In this document: piece after piece, positions 13,549 through 19,747 of the stretch | Layout: each line of letters begins with the position of its first letter | Position numbering within the stretch: the stretch's first letter is position 1 | IMG/VR virus record: IMGVR_UViG_3300009009_000052 | Location: 1-21,590 of that record | Source: a virus | Direction: 5' to 3' (one strand) | Length of the DNA stretch: 21,590 bases | Made by a program: the position numbers and the translations under genes | Notes under the pieces: generated by a model | Databases searched by the model: none | Told to the model about the DNA's origin: nothing | Seen by the model: only the letters and a program-made list of their open reading frames with translations

Positions 13549-13600
13549 TGGATTCAGGATATAGTATCCTGCTGATGTGCTCAGACGAGAGCGAAATCCA
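13549..13600 (+). ncRNA. Hammerhead-ribozyme-like fold (type III, open stem III)
   Basis: Stem III: TGGAT (13549-13553) with ATCCA (13596-13600), U16.1-A15.1 in place. H17 is U13554, so cleavage is predicted after it. Stem I: CAGGATA-TAG-TATCCTG (13555-13571), seven perfect pairs. Core strand CTGATGT (13572-13578). Stem II: GCTC-AGACGA-GAGC (13579-13592), four perfect pairs. Then GAA (13593-13595) closing the core. The only departure from the consensus CUGANGA...GAAA core is U instead of A at position 9. Cleavage would separate the upstream structured RNA from the mRNA of the rightward operon 28 nt before its first start codon's region. Confidence 0.6.
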
Positions 13601-13627
13601 ACATGCAAACAGAAGAGGGGAATTACA

Positions 13628-13771
13628 ATGATAGACAGAAGCGAAGTATCACGGGCACTGGCGAAGGCTATTGCATTTAAGAACGTCGGAAAGCATAAAG
13701 AGGCCGAAGACTGGGCACGCAAGCTTGTAAAGCTGCTTGAATGCGCTGATATATTGAAAGGAGACAAATAA
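13628..13771 (+). CDS. Small helical protein, first gene of the rightward operon (47 aa)
   Basis: ATG 13628 after AGGGG with 7-nt spacing, shortly after the hammerhead-like fold. MIDRSEVSRALAKAIAFKNV followed by GKHKEAEDWARKLVKLLECA: two amphipathic helices resembling one TPR-type helical hairpin, rich in Lys and Ala. A longer in-frame reading from 13577 runs through the ribozyme and is rejected. Function unknown. Confidence 0.65.
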   Translation: MIDRSEVSRALAKAIAFKNVGKHKEAEDWARKLVKLLECADILKGDK

Positions 13772-13773
13772 AA

Positions 13774-13968
13774 GTGAGATGGAAAAATAAACTTAATAAG
13801 CGGGAAGTAAAGCATATAGACCATTTCGGGGTGAAGACCATTAAGGGGTTCATGTCGTTGCGGCGGCAAGCTCTTAGCCTTAATAAAGTCTTCCCGTGGA
13901 CAACCGCCTGTCCTATCTGTATGTCAATTGCAAAGAAGCTGGGCATAATGGAATGGGAGGATAAATAA
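13774..13968 (+). CDS. Small basic protein with a CxxC (64 aa)
   Basis: GTG start at 13774, AAGGAG 10 nt upstream inside the end of the previous gene; the nearby ATG is in another frame and stops at once. Sequence MRWKNKLNKREVKHIDHFGV, KTIKGFMSLRRQALSLNKVF and a C-terminal CPICMSIAKKLGIMEWEDK. A single CPIC pair with no matching second pair, so zinc binding would need dimerisation or His ligands (HIDH at 15-18). No family recognised. Confidence 0.6.
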   Translation: MRWKNKLNKREVKHIDHFGVKTIKGFMSLRRQALSLNKVFPWTTACPICMSIAKKLGIMEWEDK

Positions 13969-13969
13969 T

Positions 13970-14251
13970 ATGTTAACGAAAGAAGAATATAAAATAAAAG
14001 ACTTTCTGTTTGAGGAATTGATGAAACAGACCGGGTTCAGCCGATTGAGCATGGACGCGCAAGGCGAAGCGGCCAACGAGTTCGTTCGTACCGTGTCTAT
14101 GTTAAGGCGCGTCCCTATCACATGGGATGAAGAGAATACTCTCCATGACTGCCCGACGTGTACCGGGACAGGCGAATCGCAGTCTGGCGTGGGCTCCTGC
14201 TCGACGTGCAGGGGCAAAGGGACGATAGATAACCGTCCACGGGATTATTAA
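13970..14251 (+). CDS. DnaJ-type zinc-finger protein (93 aa)
   Basis: ATG 13970, GGAGG about 10 nt upstream, 1 nt after the previous stop. The C-terminal third reads CPTCTGTGESQSG, then CSTCRGKGTI: two CxxCxG(T/K)G half-modules of the DnaJ cysteine-rich domain, one complete zinc site (residues ~63-86). The N-terminal ~55 residues are helical (YKIKDFLFEELMKQTGFSRL...EAANEFVRTVSMLRRVPITW). There is no J domain. Small CxxCxGxG proteins are frequent in phages and probably bind protein or nucleic acid. Role unknown. Confidence 0.75.
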   Translation: MLTKEEYKIKDFLFEELMKQTGFSRLSMDAQGEAANEFVRTVSMLRRVPITWDEENTLHDCPTCTGTGESQSGVGSCSTCRGKGTIDNRPRDY

Positions 14252-14264
14252 TCGATTCTTGTGA

Positions 14265-14293
14265 TTGCCTTTCAATAGAGGGTTGAAGGGCAA
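14265..14293 (+). promoter_or_regulatory. 11-bp perfect stem-loop in the gap before the 57-aa gene
   Basis: TTGCCTTTCAA (14265-14275), loop TAGAGGG, TTGAAGGGCAA (14283-14293), one G-U pair. No T-tract, so not a standard terminator; possibly an RNA-processing or stability element. Confidence 0.5.
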
Positions 14294-14341
14294 TAGCGGA
14301 TAATTGATTAATGGGTAAACGGCAAACGAAAGGGGGAATTT

Positions 14342-14515
14342 ATGTGTGACATGAAAGAACTCTTTAAAAAACTGGCAGAAGTAAAGGCTGTCACTCCTAC
14401 AGAATCGGGCATTGACACGGACAGGCTCCGGTATGTAGTAGCGGCAACAAGGGCAAACAATAATTATAAAGGAGAATTAAAATGGAAAGAATTGAGGGCA
14501 ATAGAATCCGTATAA
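14342..14515 (+). CDS. Small protein overlapping the amidoligase start (57 aa)
   Basis: ATG 14342 after AGGGGG with 7-nt spacing. MCDMKELFKKLAEVKAVTPT, then ESGIDTDRLRYVVAATRANN, NYKGELKWKELRAIESV. Its 3' end overlaps the amidoligase gene by 34 nt in another frame and contains that gene's AAGGAG ribosome site, so the two are likely translationally coupled. Not recognised. A small coupled partner ahead of a peptide-bond-forming enzyme could be a regulator or a substrate, but this is only a guess. Confidence 0.55.
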   Translation: MCDMKELFKKLAEVKAVTPTESGIDTDRLRYVVAATRANNNYKGELKWKELRAIESV

Positions 14516-16458
14516 TCGGGCGAAAGTTATCAGAGGGCGCTCCGGCAAGAAGATCGACTCTTGATGCGCTGATTGACCATTTACATCTTAAGAACTACTT
14601 CAAGGTAGTAGAGCATGGACACGACAGGAGCTTCCAGCGGCAGTCTTGCTATATATCGGGAATTACTACTGAGTGTCCGAAGCCGCGCCGCAACCGGACT
14701 GAGCAGAATATCTCCGGGATGTATGGTTATAGAAGACGATGCTCATGGGACACGGCTAACTATCTTCCAAGGGCAGAGGGTGCAACCGAGCCGACAATCG
14801 CCTTTGCCTTTGATGGCGGCAAAGCTGTCCGGGCAGTATACTATAAAGAGTCCGGGACTCTTCTGCTGGGTAACTTTTCTTTTAGTAGCACTTCATCAGT
14901 GGAGTATCTTTCAAAGATTATGAGCTTCCTTACTACTCCAGATGAAAGCGGCAAGGTTCATCTTGCCCCGCTTCCGGCAATTGATCTTCCAGCGGTAGAA
15001 GTAAAAAGCTATATTCACATGGTTGAACTCCATAAGGGTGAACAGGTAATTGTAAAGCTTGATGCTGATAGAAAACTTTGCACGACTGGTTGTGACCCTG
15101 AATTCGAGTACCTTGAGAATGGGATTGCGAAACGTCCGTCAGCAATGTTTAAAGGCTCAACACCGAGCACCGAGATAGGTGTTGACGGTTCGGGCTTGTC
15201 AGTAGAATTACGTCCGAAGGCGTTTGAGAAGCCCTCAGACTTGATATCTTATATGATTGGCATAATGGAGCGCATTCCCGGTGAGGTCGGCCTCTCAGTG
15301 GCCGGGAACCACGCTCCGCTGGGCGGCCATGTGCATATCGGAGTAGGCCGGGAATATATTCCGAGCACCGATCTTATCTGGTTGCTCGATTCTTTTCTGG
15401 GAAAACCTGTTCTTGACCTTTCGGGCAGTAAGCGTGACAGCTATAAGCGGACAGGACAGGTCAGGGAACAGCCATGGGGTTTTGAGTATCGGACTCCGCC
15501 ATCAGCTATCTTTGCTTTTCCGGAGATAGCGCGCATTGCAGTGAAAATATGCAAGGTGTTGACCGAATGCTATGTCAACGGCCAGACGATGGAAATCAAT
15601 CAGCCGTTGCAGTTCGAGGACTACTGGAATTATGCGGGGCTCATTCCGAAAGAGTACGAATTATGGCAGGGCTTTTTATCTCAGTACAGAAGTTCGGACG
15701 CCGCAAGAAGTGCGAACGTAGTGCCATTATGGACTTGCGAGGCCGCCAAGAAGAGATATCCTTCTCAATTGGAAGCGGCGAGAACTTCTCCGGGGGCACG
15801 AAGCTTCCAAAGGAATCTTGAAGAGGACAGGGAGCAGGAGCGTGTTTCGGCGGCATATAGAGCCCAACAAGAGCTTGATCGGGCGAGAAGAATCAACCAA
15901 TCAAGGCAACCGATACAACAAGAGGCTTCTGAGGCGATTCTTTTCAGGGATGATTGGTCGAGTGTTGCCCAGAGTGCTTTTAACAGTAACATTACAAGCG
16001 CCTCATTAAGCAGGCCGGTAAGTTTATTCGGCCTGAATTCTGGCAGGGGTGATGTGGTATTCGGTTTTGATTGCGCCGGGTTTGATCGCATTCCAGCGAA
16101 TAGCGACATGAGCTGGGCGGGCTATGGAATACCGTACAGAGTTAGATGTCCAAGGAACGAACAAGATATCGCTGATGGTCAGCGTGTTGCAAGGGCTGTA
16201 TCGCAACAACACAGCATAACAACAGGCACGGCAAGCACTGCCGGGCGTTCCTCTATCGTTGAGGCCGCTCCGGTGGCTCCGGCTCAGACCTTTGACGCGG
16301 CGTTCGATGAAGCGGTTGGCACAACGATTACTGAGGGGCTCAGGCCGCTCCGTACTTCCGCTCCTTCAATGCCTGCGCCTGCCGTTGGGGGCAATATTGA
16401 CGAAGACTGGACTGCCTCAGGCGTGCCTGAGTTCCCGGTCGGCAATGATGAAGTATAA
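14482..16458 (+). CDS. phiEco32-type COOH-NH2 amidoligase (glutamine-synthetase-like fold)
   Basis: 658 aa, ATG 14482 after AAAGGAG. Motifs of the phage amidoligase type 2 family: GCDPEFEY (203-210, acidic metal/ATP ligands), EIGVDGSGLSVELRP (231-245), GGHVHIGVG (281-289), and EQPWGFEYRTPPSAIF (329-344). These enzymes use ATP to join a carboxyl to an amine, making amide or peptide bonds on unknown substrates. The N-terminal ~150 residues form a separate region with a Cys/Arg-rich stretch (C56, C65, C87). Residues after ~440 are Q/R/A-rich, low complexity, ending in an acidic tail. The following class II glutamine amidotransferase gene is the known partner of this family and could supply ammonia or act on gamma-glutamyl groups. 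Confidence 0.85.
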   Translation: MERIEGNRIRIIGRKLSEGAPARRSTLDALIDHLHLKNYFKVVEHGHDRSFQRQSCYISGITTECPKPRRNRTEQNISGMYGYRRRCSWDTANYLPRAEGATEPTIAFAFDGGKAVRAVYYKESGTLLLGNFSFSSTSSVEYLSKIMSFLTTPDESGKVHLAPLPAIDLPAVEVKSYIHMVELHKGEQVIVKLDADRKLCTTGCDPEFEYLENGIAKRPSAMFKGSTPSTEIGVDGSGLSVELRPKAFEKPSDLISYMIGIMERIPGEVGLSVAGNHAPLGGHVHIGVGREYIPSTDLIWLLDSFLGKPVLDLSGSKRDSYKRTGQVREQPWGFEYRTPPSAIFAFPEIARIAVKICKVLTECYVNGQTMEINQPLQFEDYWNYAGLIPKEYELWQGFLSQYRSSDAARSANVVPLWTCEAAKKRYPSQLEAARTSPGARSFQRNLEEDREQERVSAAYRAQQELDRARRINQSRQPIQQEASEAILFRDDWSSVAQSAFNSNITSASLSRPVSLFGLNSGRGDVVFGFDCAGFDRIPANSDMSWAGYGIPYRVRCPRNEQDIADGQRVARAVSQQHSITTGTASTAGRSSIVEAAPVAPAQTFDAAFDEAVGTTITEGLRPLRTSAPSMPAPAVGGNIDEDWTASGVPEFPVGNDEV

Positions 16459-16462
16459 TTAA

Positions 16463-16490
16463 AAGGGCTCAGCTTGCACGGTGAGCCCTT
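16463..16490 (+). promoter_or_regulatory. 9-bp stem-loop between amidoligase and amidotransferase genes
   Basis: AAGGGCTCA (16463-16471), loop of 10 nt, TGAGCCCTT (16482-16490), perfect. Followed directly by the AAAGGAG of the next gene rather than a T-tract, so partial terminator, processing site or translational control are all possible. Confidence 0.5.
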
Positions 16491-16508
16491 ATACAAAGGA
16501 GAACGACA

Positions 16509-17621
16509 ATGTGTATTATAGCGATTTGCGAGAAGAGATCACTTAAAAAGAAAGAGTTCGATGCCTGCTGGGACAATAACTCCCACGGCATGGGATACGC
16601 TCATTGGGACGGCAGCAAAATTGTTTCGACAAAGGGACACATGAAGCACAAAGAAGCATGGGAAATTTATCAGACGGTGCCCGTGCCTCATGTGGTGCAC
16701 TTTAGAATCAGAAGCGCCGGGGAAGTAGTGCCGGAGCTTACTCATCCCTTTCTTATAGAACATGCTTCCCGTGAGTTCGGGGAATATTCCGGACAGACTC
16801 CAGTGCTGTTTCATAATGGCACTGTCAGCGACTGGCGCGAACTTGTCATAATGGCGGCAATGCAGACGAAAGTCTTCCCGGAGGGTGTTATGTCAGATAG
16901 CCGTGCAATGGCCATTGCAATGAGTGTTGCCGGTGAACGGATTCTGGATTTTTTCTCCGGTATGAAATGGGTAGTAGTAGAAAAGAATGCCTTCCGGAAA
17001 TATGGCCAGTGGGTTGATGGCGAAGATGGCCTGCTATTCAGCAATGGAGGATTCAGGAAGCACGAAATCGTTGCCTGCTCGTCTATAGGTGACTGGCCGA
17101 CACGACGGGACTACTCCGGCGTCCCAGTGCAAACAACCTTTATTACTCCCGGTTGGCGCGGTAACTATGCGGACAGAAGGTGCACAAACTGCGTCTATTA
17201 TGTTTTAGACGATGCAAAGAGCGAGCCCTACTGCCTTTATAAAGAGGCCGAACTGGTGAACATGAACCCGTGCAGTGACTGGGAGGATGCAAAGAAGTAT
17301 GAAGACGTGGACACTCCAGAAAGAGTGTCCAGAGCGGATAAAACTTGTCTTGACTGCGAGAAGTATACAGGCATTAAGAAAGGGAAACCGCAATGCAAAT
17401 ATCTGGGAGCGATGAATAACACGAACTTGTGTAACCGTTTTTCTTTCAAGGCACCGAAAGGCAATATTTCATATTTGAACGGCAAGAATTGCCGGACGTG
17501 CAGTAGTTATGAAGGTGGCATGTCATGTATCAGAAAAGGCGTCCTGAAAGATATGTTTGCATGTAAGGAATACGAAAAGCTGGAAGAGGCGAAAGAGACA
17601 AACTACAGTTCGTTATCTTAA
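16509..17621 (+). CDS. Class II glutamine amidotransferase with three C-terminal four-Cys modules
   Basis: 370 aa, ATG 16509 after AAAGGAG. N-terminal Ntn-hydrolase glutaminase: Cys2 is the nucleophile after Met removal; HFRIRSAG (64-71) and THPF (78-81) match the R-x-A and substrate-binding loops; FHNGTVSDWREL (101-112) matches the HNG-x3-N region; SDSRAMA (129-135) matches the SDSE region. From 225 onward there are three tandem modules: C225-C228-C242-C255, C280-C283-C296-C308, C328-C331-C340-C352, each C-x2-C, then single Cys twice, likely zinc-binding. Gene order with the amidoligase fits the phage amidoligase/GATase-II pairing. The Cys modules might recognise the substrate or partner. 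Confidence 0.85.
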   Translation: MCIIAICEKRSLKKKEFDACWDNNSHGMGYAHWDGSKIVSTKGHMKHKEAWEIYQTVPVPHVVHFRIRSAGEVVPELTHPFLIEHASREFGEYSGQTPVLFHNGTVSDWRELVIMAAMQTKVFPEGVMSDSRAMAIAMSVAGERILDFFSGMKWVVVEKNAFRKYGQWVDGEDGLLFSNGGFRKHEIVACSSIGDWPTRRDYSGVPVQTTFITPGWRGNYADRRCTNCVYYVLDDAKSEPYCLYKEAELVNMNPCSDWEDAKKYEDVDTPERVSRADKTCLDCEKYTGIKKGKPQCKYLGAMNNTNLCNRFSFKAPKGNISYLNGKNCRTCSSYEGGMSCIRKGVLKDMFACKEYEKLEEAKETNYSSLS

Positions 17622-17652
17622 TAAAACAAACAAAAAAAAGGAGAAGTTCGAA

Positions 17653-18177
17653 ATGGCAAACAAGAGTGAATATGTACGGCAGTTAGTGACAAGGGGCGCG
17701 GCAGAGATAGTATATCCGGAAGCAGTGATCGCGGCGCTGAAAGAGTTCAAAAAGAATCACAAATATTCTGCCCTTCCTGAGGGAATGCAGGCACGGCAGG
17801 ACGCAATGGCGGCAATGGTAACGACGTTTTGCACGGCGCTTGCTATCGAGCCGATAGCATTCAGGGCTTTTGACTTGACGTCGGATGGTAACTCATCCGA
17901 GTCTTACTATGACAGCATTGAGCGCACTATAACAATGCTCGGCAAGCTGTCAGTGATAACTTTCCTGCATGAGTTCGCTCATGGGCTCAATCCGGATGGC
18001 GGCGAAGACTTTGCCCGTATGTGGTCTTTGACTCTTTTTAGGAAAGTATATCCGAAAGCATTCGAGAATCTTTTCATGGCAACGAAGAGCCCGACAGAGT
18101 TTTTCTTGGTGCGTCCACCGGTTCAATCAGCGGTTGAAGCATTCAGGCTCGCACAAAATCCGATAGCGCAGGCATAG
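17653..18177 (+). CDS. HExxH zinc metalloprotein, probable peptidase
   Basis: 174 aa from ATG 17653 (AAAGGAG upstream); an in-frame extension into the previous gene's end lacks a ribosome site. HEFAHGL at residues 106-112 is a zincin active site, with catalytic Glu107 and ligands H106, H110; E118 in GGEDFARMWSL is a candidate third ligand. The segment FARMWSLTLFRKVYPKAFE after it is unusually aromatic. No signal peptide or membrane segment, so it acts in the cytoplasm. As the third gene of the amidoligase cassette it may trim or remove a peptide product. Peptidase activity is inferred from the motif alone. Confidence 0.75.
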   Translation: MANKSEYVRQLVTRGAAEIVYPEAVIAALKEFKKNHKYSALPEGMQARQDAMAAMVTTFCTALAIEPIAFRAFDLTSDGNSSESYYDSIERTITMLGKLSVITFLHEFAHGLNPDGGEDFARMWSLTLFRKVYPKAFENLFMATKSPTEFFLVRPPVQSAVEAFRLAQNPIAQA

Positions 18178-18189
18178 GGACATATGGCT

Positions 18190-18233
18190 CGCTCCGGGAG
18201 GTCTCTTCTGGGGGCCTCTCAGAGCGTTTATTT
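18190..18233 (+). terminator. Long stem-loop with T-rich tail after the metalloprotein gene
   Basis: CGCTC (18190-18194) pairs with GAGCG (18222-18226) and GGGAGG (18196-18201) with CCTCTC (18215-18220) around a 13-nt loop; TTTATTT follows. Resembles an intrinsic terminator or attenuator separating the cassette from downstream genes. Confidence 0.5.
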
Positions 18234-18270
18234 AAGGCAAACAGCACACAAACAAGAAAGGATGGACAGA

Positions 18271-18666
18271 ATGAGCACGAGGGCACAAATTATTATAACA
18301 GACGGACAGGATGAATTATGGTTCTACAGGCATTCGGACGGATATCCGGAAGGCACGATGCCGACACTTGAAAAGTTCTTGTCATGGGTAAAAGAGGGTA
18401 GAATAAGAGATAACGTCGAGCAGGCGGCAGGGTGGCTCATCCTGATAGGCGCAAAAGAATACAGCCACGAATATAAGCTTGATGTAAATGGGAAGCTGGG
18501 AAGAGTGGATAAAGAAAATTTATTTGAGCCGGGGAGTGACCCTATGATGGGCTGGAAGTGTGGAGCATATGAGCCGTGTTGCCCCGTGGTTCACGGTGAC
18601 ATTGAATATCTTTATACCGTTGACTTGAAGAAGAAGGCGGTCACTTACTACACACCGATAGCTTAA
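18271..18666 (+). CDS. Conserved phage protein of unknown function (131 aa)
   Basis: ATG 18271 (MSTRAQIIITDGQDELWFYR) after AAAGGA; upstream in-frame starts at 18184 and 18262 run through the stem-loop or lack a ribosome site. The opening MSTRAQI...YRHSDGYPEGTMPTL is one I have seen in phage and bacterial proteins without assigned function. Residues 60-131 contain C-x-A-Y-E-P-C-C (around 100-107) and a beta-rich end (DIEYLYTVDLKKKAVTYYTP). Probably a small alpha/beta domain. Function unknown. Confidence 0.7.
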   Translation: MSTRAQIIITDGQDELWFYRHSDGYPEGTMPTLEKFLSWVKEGRIRDNVEQAAGWLILIGAKEYSHEYKLDVNGKLGRVDKENLFEPGSDPMMGWKCGAYEPCCPVVHGDIEYLYTVDLKKKAVTYYTPIA

Positions 18667-18682
18667 TGAAAGGAGATAGATT

Positions 18683-18970
18683 ATGCTGGAAGAATATGTT
18701 GAGGCTTTAAAAGAAGTAAATGTTCTTATAAAAAAGGCACATCCTATAATTGCCGAAACGGTAGGGGCGCTCAGGGAGTACGGCGATGAACTTTTCAATA
18801 TCGCGGAAACCATCACGACCGCCAGCGTTGATATAAAGGCGGGGATGATTAAGCGCTACGTTGAAAAACACGGGTTCACGAAGCAGGAAGCAATAATTCT
18901 TACGCTTGACTCATGGGAGATTATGAGCAATGGGCTCAAGGATTATGTCAATAAAAAAGGAGGTAAATAA
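18683..18970 (+). CDS. Unknown helical protein (95 aa)
   Basis: ATG 18683 after AAAGGAG, 17 nt from the previous stop. All-helical look: LEEYVEALKEVNVLIKKAHP, AETVGALREYGDELFNIAET, and FTKQEAIILTLDSWEIMSNG near the end. No Cys, no membrane segment, no motif. Function unknown. Confidence 0.65.
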   Translation: MLEEYVEALKEVNVLIKKAHPIIAETVGALREYGDELFNIAETITTASVDIKAGMIKRYVEKHGFTKQEAIILTLDSWEIMSNGLKDYVNKKGGK

Positions 18971-18971
18971 T

Positions 18972-19253
18972 ATGCCGTTTAACGTAACAGAAAAGACCCT
19001 GCTGGAAGTGCAAGATTCAGAATGGGGAATTACACTGGTTCAGGGATACAGAAACCGGGACGGAGATTTCAAAGCGGAGTTCTGCAAAAAGAAAAATTAT
19101 CAGACAAAGGAGATGGAAGACTTAAGGCCGCTCAGCGTATATCTGGGGAAGACGAAAGAGAAAGCTATCGGGCTGGCAAAGTACATTATAGAGAAGTTGG
19201 GCGGGAGCGGTATTGTAAAAGGCACGAACGAAGACAACGATGTGCCTTGGTAG
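18972..19253 (+). CDS. Unknown small protein (93 aa)
   Basis: ATG 18972 lies 1 nt after the previous stop; GGAGG is in the end of the previous gene. Beta-rich N-terminus (VTEKTLLEVQDSEWGITLVQ, GYRNRDGDFKAEFCKKKNY), then a helix (TKEKAIGLAKYIIEKLGG) and an acidic end with DNDVPW, a D-D/N-x-P-W tail of the kind seen at the C-terminus of single-strand DNA-binding proteins and other protein-interaction tails. The similarity to an SSB tail is weak evidence. Function unknown. Confidence 0.65.
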   Translation: MPFNVTEKTLLEVQDSEWGITLVQGYRNRDGDFKAEFCKKKNYQTKEMEDLRPLSVYLGKTKEKAIGLAKYIIEKLGGSGIVKGTNEDNDVPW

Positions 19254-19265
19254 CAACGGCGTTGC
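19253..19265. repeat. Dispersed palindrome copy 6
   Basis: GCAACGGCGTTGC, starting at the last base of a stop codon; TTGACTCTT follows 5 nt later, as it does (10 nt away) at copy 2. Confidence 0.6.
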
Positions 19266-19270
19266 GTAGG

Positions 19271-19326
19271 TTGACTCTTGTCACTGCTTCTGAGTTGAGG
19301 GCTCAGGAGCGGTTGCGGATAGTCAA
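19271..19326 (+). promoter_or_regulatory. Nested stem-loop before the TGA-interrupted gene
   Basis: GCTTCTGAG (19286-19294), loop TTGAGGG, CTCAGGAGC (19302-19310), with outer pair TTGACT (19271-19276)/AGTCAA (19321-19326). The loop is nearly the TAGAGGG loop of the hairpin at 14265-14293. Confidence 0.5.
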
Positions 19327-19354
19327 ACAAGGCAAACAGAAAAGGAGAAGAGAT

Positions 19355-19729
19355 ATGGATATTAATATTTTGAGAGGGTGCATTCTTGTGGGTGTCGATG
19401 GAGAGATTAAGGATACGGAAGTAATCTTTCAGACGGACTTCGGGGCAAGATATAAGATGTATCATGAGCAGGATTGATGTGAGCATGTATATCTGGATGA
19501 TATATGCGGAGAGTTTTCTGATTTAATCGGTGCCCCTCTTCTGGAAGTAGAGAAGATCGAGGGAGAGCATATCAGTGACGAAGAGACGGACTCCCTCACG
19601 TGGACGTTCTACAAGCTGGGAGCCATTAAGGGGCGTGTGACGCTGGTATGGAGAGGCGAGCCAAACGGCTATTATTCTGAGGGTGTGGATTTTTTACGGC
19701 TTGATGAAAACGGAGAAGCAATATACTAA
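19355..19729 (+). CDS. DUF7448-like protein with an in-frame TGA at codon 41 (candidate selenocysteine)
   Basis: ATG 19355 after AAGGAG. Reading through the TGA at 19475-19477 gives 124 residues: 40 before it (ending ARYKMYHEQD) and 83 after (starting CEHVYLDDICGEFSDLIGAP, later LTWTFYKLGAIKGRVTLVW and NGYYSEGVDFLRL). Both halves match one protein family as I remember it, in which this spot reads QDCCE; the TGA thus replaces the first Cys of a Cys-Cys pair. No start codon with ribosome site opens the second half. A hairpin begins 5 nt after the TGA (see next entry). Alternatives: nonsense mutation, sequencing error, or a truncated 40-aa peptide. Function of the family is unknown. Confidence 0.6.
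19483..19507 (+). promoter_or_regulatory. Hairpin after the in-frame TGA, bacterial SECIS-like geometry
   Basis: GCAT (19483-19486) pairs with ATGC (19504-19507), a GT bulge, then ATATC (19489-19493) with GATAT (19499-19503), loop TGGAT. The apical loop starts 17 nt after the TGA and has G as its second base, within the loose rules for bacterial SECIS elements. It could arise by chance in AT-rich coding sequence. Confidence 0.4.
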
Positions 19730-19747
19730 CAAAGGAGGGGGCAAACG

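Larger units (their letters stand above)
11306..13627. other. 2.3-kb non-coding control region between divergent operons
   Basis: No reading frame here has a ribosome site plus protein-like composition. It contains the leftward promoter, four of the dispersed palindromes or their neighbours, a hairpin-dense GC-rich block (about 11650-12010), a zone of palindromes and short direct repeats (12388-12903), an AT-rich stretch (about 13150-13275) and a structured RNA with a hammerhead-like end (13270-13600). Overall it has the look of a phage origin/control region that also makes non-coding RNA. Confidence 0.6.

Noticed and set aside
13334-13564. 76-codon plus-strand ORF and 66-codon minus-strand ORF (13279-13479) in the structured RNA
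   Set aside because: No ribosome sites, and they are explained by the RNA structure.
13300-13600. Group II intron reading (GTGTGACTGAG start resembles GUGYG)
   Set aside because: No domain V-like hairpin or reverse transcriptase ORF; the 3' part is better explained by the hammerhead fold.
11306-13627. tRNA genes or CRISPR array
   Set aside because: No T-arm/acceptor combination was found and the repeats are too few and unevenly spaced for CRISPR.
19355-19477. Genome-wide reassignment of TGA
   Set aside because: TGA is the natural stop of several tightly coupled genes (ATGA overlaps at 8382, 9866, 10708).
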